Positions 60,901 through 64,000 of a DNA stretch of 64,000 nt are shown piece by piece. Origin of the DNA: Reclinomonas americana ATCC 50394 (taxonomy: Eukaryota > Jakobida > Jakobea > Jakobida); assembly GCA_048213135.1 (NCBI GenBank), contig PS015400.1, positions 46,971-110,970 of the forward strand, given 5' to 3'. The translations under genes were made by a program, and so were the position numbers. The notes under the pieces were generated by a model. That model saw nothing but the letters and a program-made list of their open reading frames with translations. It searched no databases and had not been told where the DNA came from. How positions within the stretch are numbered: the first letter of the stretch is position 1; each line of letters opens with the position of its first letter.

Positions 60901-62203
60901 GACACCAACAGTGACCTGGATCAGCTTACCAATATGACCGGTGTGTGCATACACACACACGCACACACGTGCAGTTGTCATGTGCAGTGACATGCTCACT
61001 CTTCGTCGGTGCGCTTTCAGGTATCTCGGAGGTGCACTACATGTTGTTTGGAGGGCAGGGCTCGGCGTGTTTCGCGCAGGATACGTTTTCGGGTCTGGCC
61101 ACCAACTACCTCGGTGTCGTGCTGGCCAACCGCGCAGCCTCTGCGGTCCCCACTCCGGTGAATCGCACCGCCATTATCGTGGGCACTGTCTGTGGTGGTG
61201 TCGTCTTCCTCGCCATTGTGATTTTGTTGCGTGCATCGATGCTGGTTTTGTTGGTGGACAAACAATGACATGTTCTCCGCAGTGTGACGGCTAAGTGGCT
61301 CGTCCCTGGTTGCATCGTGGCACGACGACGACGACAGGCTCAAGCCGAAGCAGCACGCGAGCAGCTTCGCCGCGATCGTGACGCTCATCTGCACGTAGCC
61401 GAAATAGAACGACAGCGTGAGGCAGCTGCCATTCGCGCAGCAGCACCACTCCCGTCACCACGTTACGGTAATCCATCACCAATCGGCAGCGACAGCGATA
61501 TGCCCTTGATGGGCGGTGCACCGGCGTCGGCGCAAATCGGCAATGCCAATCCGGCGGCCTTCGAATTGGTGCCTCCGGACAACGTGATGGCCGCCATGGC
61601 AGCTGCGGCCGCGGGAGGGAAGAATAATCAAGGAGGTGGTGGCAACGGAGAGCCACCGCTCAAGCCGGTGTACCCGGTGCGTAGTATGGGAACCGTATGC
61701 TGAAATATTGTGAGGGTGAGATGCTGACTCCCACTGTGTTGCGCAGGGCGCCAATATGCCTCTGCCACCAGCTGCACCGCTCTTTGCGCCGCCAGCACCA
61801 TTATCGCCTGCTAGCGCCGCAGCACCGTACGCACCTCCCCCATATCAATATGTACCGAGTGCACCACCAGCGCCGCTGTCGCCAGAGGTGGGTTGGCGCC
61901 TGCTGAAGAGTGGTGTTATCACGAAAGAGTTGTTGCTTAGTGACTCGGCATCGCGCGCAGTTTGCATCGCTGGCTGTGCCTGCCCCACCCGGTGGTCCAG
62001 CGTATTCGGCCGCTCCTGTCATCTATCCACCAGTGCGTTCACACGTGCCACTCGTTCCGTGCATTGCCCAAAATGTAATCTCTCACATGCACACACAGGC
62101 TGCACCCATGTACGCGCCCGCTCCACCCACAACAATCGAAATGGCGCGACTGTCACCATCACCACCACCACCCAACTCGCCACCGCCAGCGTATTACCCA
62201 TGA
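57984..62203 (+). CDS. Type I membrane protein, Ser/Thr/Asn-rich ectodomain, Pro-rich PPxY tail
   Basis: ATG 57984 opens into a signal peptide (RRRLLLLLLLLVLACG) followed by QSSTSTLQ. Many short exons encode a Ser/Thr/Gly/Asn-rich ectodomain with repeated beta-like stretches (QVWMFAANSMSVTGFQIRG; GLYVLAADISAISNLAISGS; SVSITGNNGADGAGSATSNN) and a conserved-looking EINDGGEDMFDG...NTNV...PYTNGSV stretch broken by the 60244-60377 gap. One transmembrane helix (TAIIVGTVCGGVVFLAIVIL, about 61160-61230) follows. The cytosolic side starts with a basic, charged helix (ARRRRQAQAEAAREQLRRDR) and ends in a long Pro/Ala/Tyr tail with PPPY and terminal PPPAYYP motifs, which are potential WW/NEDD4-binding sites. 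Looks like an adhesion or sensor protein. No family is assigned. It ends 9 bp from the GH125 gene on the other strand. Confidence 0.68.
58267..58299. repeat. CA microsatellite in intron
   Basis: CA run grading into CGCA units inside an early intron of the type I membrane protein gene. Confidence 0.85.
60244..60377. other. Assembly gap (N run)
   Basis: 134 Ns inside the ectodomain of the type I membrane protein. Roughly an exon's worth of coding sequence may be lost. Confidence 1.
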
Positions 62204-62212
62204 TTGTTGAGT

Positions 62213-64000
62213 TCAATTCACACTGAAAATGTCTTGCTGTTCATCCTTGTTGTATTCCGTTCGTGGTCCTGCACATCGCGTCAGACACAAGGCTGCATGC
62301 TGCCGCAGGATCGAGACGTACATACCACGCAATAACTGGGGTGCGGGCTCGGCGTTCTTCAAAATCAACGAAGGAAAGCGCTCCGCAACATTCTGCACAC
62401 ACAGGGGCTGTTGGTGAGTGCGCCTGCAAAGTACCAACAGAACACACGCGTGCTGCGACCGCACCATGATCAACTCGCCAAACAAACTGCACCAATAAAA
62501 GAGACGGATGTGAGCATTCTGTCGGCGTGCGATTAACTGTGCGCCCTCACTCACCTGTTGCACCAGCCGAACCACGACCTGGATCACCGAAAATGTTCCG
62601 TCATCATCATCTTGACGCACCAGCAGCACCACATGCAACTCACCGCGAATACGCAGACACGTCATCCTTCCAGAAACTCTCGTGCATGAACCCGGTGCCA
62701 TTGGCACTCCGCACCAGCATGGAAAGGAGGCTGGAGATCTCTGCAGGATCGTCGCTGGTGAACGCCTGACACCGGCCATTCAAATCAAGTGAGCAACATC
62801 GTGCGACGGAGAAAACAATTACAAGTCATCCACCTGCATGATCAAGCCCATTGGCCAGATGAATTTCTGCAGACAACGTAGCGACGTGGGCACAAGGGCG
62901 AACAAACACGTACTGAGGAACACCGCGCACCTGTCGAGTGTGGTACGAGCTACGCGCAGCAAGGGATTCAGCTTCAGAGCGACGACAACAGCGAAGACGG
63001 ATTTGCTCACCCCACGCCAGTGGCGGCCGAACCGGAAAAGTAGTATGGATTCGACTGGGAGAGAATCAACTGACGAGTGTTGCGATACACCGGCTGCCAC
63101 GACGAGACAAGAGTCAGTCATCGACCACCATCACCTAAAAGCGTTCATTGGACGCAACATCGGTCGACTTGACGTAGCCAAGGTACGGCAGACTCAGCAG
63201 CGACGGGACCTGTGCACGAAAAATCGGTTAACTGCGGGTCGCGGCCATTGATGAGACTTGTGGTATCACACACATTGGCATCGTCCATCCTGCCACAACA
63301 GATCGAGTGAGCACGAAATCTATATTGCACGCACTCTCTCTTTCCATTCAACGTACCATACGCGATTGCCGTATCCGTCCACCTGCAAATGCACAATACT
63401 AACGCGTCAGCAACCCGGCAAGCGCATGAAGAGGGTAGAGAGAGTGTGTGCGTGCCTCGTAAGCGTATGCTCGACCAAAGATCTCGTGCTGCGCAATCGA
63501 CCACGACTGGATGCTGTACGCGTAAAGGAGCGAAAGATAAGCAGTGCGGCCGCGGAGAAAAAGTGGACAGCTCTTCAACATGCCCTTGATTGATTTCCGC
63601 GGCGAGTGCCCGAGCTCGGTTGGCCCTGTCTCCGTCGTTCATGTTGTCGCAGATCTCGGCCGCCTGTCGTAATGATACCACCATCATGGCATTGGCAGCC
63701 GTCTGAAAGAGGACGCATGGACATGAGATGAGGGAGGTCAGCATGGTGGCTGTAAAAATCGACTGCCGCACCGGATAACCAAAGACGCCATTGTCGTCTG
63801 AAGGGCGGGTGATCGACTTGGCCATTCCTGAGCAGCACACACGCACACACACACACACGCATACAGCCATTCCACTGAGCACCGGAGCAGATCAATCGCA
63901 GACATGGCGCTCCCCACCTGTTCGGCGCACCGGAGTCCCAACGCCCTGCCACAGATTCTGCACCTGCACGGTCTCTCGCGTGAGCGACTCACACGCACAG
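62213..64000 (-). CDS. Glycoside hydrolase family 125 (exo-alpha-1,6-mannosidase-like), N-terminus outside window
   Basis: Read right to left from the window edge. Matches GH125 motif by motif: TRPSDDNGVFGYP (about 63810-63780), ANAMMVVSLRQAAEI (about 63700-63655), SWSIAQHEIFGRAYAYE (about 63510-63455) followed by VDGYGNRVWY, MDDANVPSLLSLPYLGY (formed across a junction, about 63290-63180), YVKSTDVASNERF, SQSNPYYFSGSAATGVG, FIWPMGLIMQ, then NGTGFMHESFWKDD (about 62725-62670), SRSWFGWCNSLFGELIM and a stop at 62213. Characterised family members remove alpha-1,6-linked mannose from non-reducing ends. No signal peptide can be checked because the 5' exons are missing. Ends tail-to-tail with the type I membrane protein gene. 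Confidence 0.9.

Noticed and set aside
1-64000. tRNA, rRNA, transposons and riboswitches
   Set aside because: None was recognised on reading either strand. No tRNA-like cloverleaf arms, long terminal or inverted repeats, or transposase/reverse-transcriptase motifs were noticed. A covariance or repeat search was not possible.

Overview
The window is nuclear DNA from a eukaryote, most probably a unicellular non-fungal, non-plant lineage such as a unicellular relative of animals or an apusomonad-like flagellate. The species cannot be fixed from the sequence. Evidence: almost every gene is split by many short GT-AG introns (about 50-110 nt, often with TG/CA or CT runs), genes are densely packed, and the gene set includes ERH, LAMTOR5, ENT transporters and IP3R/RyR-type calcium channels. 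The sequence is moderately GC-rich. It is a draft assembly with five N-gaps (32122-33048, 33469-33874, 51037-51056, 51796-52111, 60244-60377). All gene models are reconstructed by eye from reading frames and splice sites, so exon borders are approximate unless stated.

Layout. 1-10872 (+): 3' part of a very long protein with repeated ASH/MSP-like beta-sandwich segments. 10908-22191 (-): an IP3R/RyR-superfamily channel. 22291-23242 (+): Pro-rich/coiled-coil protein. 23297-24504 (+): membrane-anchored MPPED-type metallophosphoesterase. 24588-25038 (-): ERH. 25383-25922 (+): LAMTOR5. 26029-29941 (-): PLAT-like domain joined to a PhoD-type phosphatase. 30128-31665 (-): coiled-coil protein with acidic tail. 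33049-33385 (-): fragment of an Ala-rich protein. 33875-49557 (+): a second IP3R/RyR-type channel carrying about 21 WD40 repeats inside its N-terminal ligand-binding region. 50080-51036 (+) and 51057-51795 (-): the two halves of one ER DnaJ (DNAJB11-like) gene, the second half apparently assembled backwards. 52112-52843 (-): Pro-rich multi-pass membrane protein, cut by a gap. 53021-55784 and 55824-57923 (-): tandem ENT nucleoside transporters. 57984-62203 (+): type I membrane protein with a Pro-rich PPxY tail. 62213-64000 (-): GH125 alpha-mannosidase, 5' end outside the window.

The outstanding item is the WD40-containing channel. Its N-terminal IP3R-like beta-trefoil starts normally, is interrupted by three propellers' worth of WD40 repeats encoded in one uninterrupted 3.85-kb exon, and then resumes in register, followed by MIR, RIH-type helical, six-TM pore and C-terminal CFIC...H-x4-H zinc regions. 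Its pore filter (GGSQFE) and the filter of the neighbouring paralogue (GGVWED) both differ from the canonical GGGVGD/GGGIGD. The other genes look like ordinary, functionally unrelated neighbours (signalling, ER folding, nucleoside transport, mannose trimming). No operon logic is expected.
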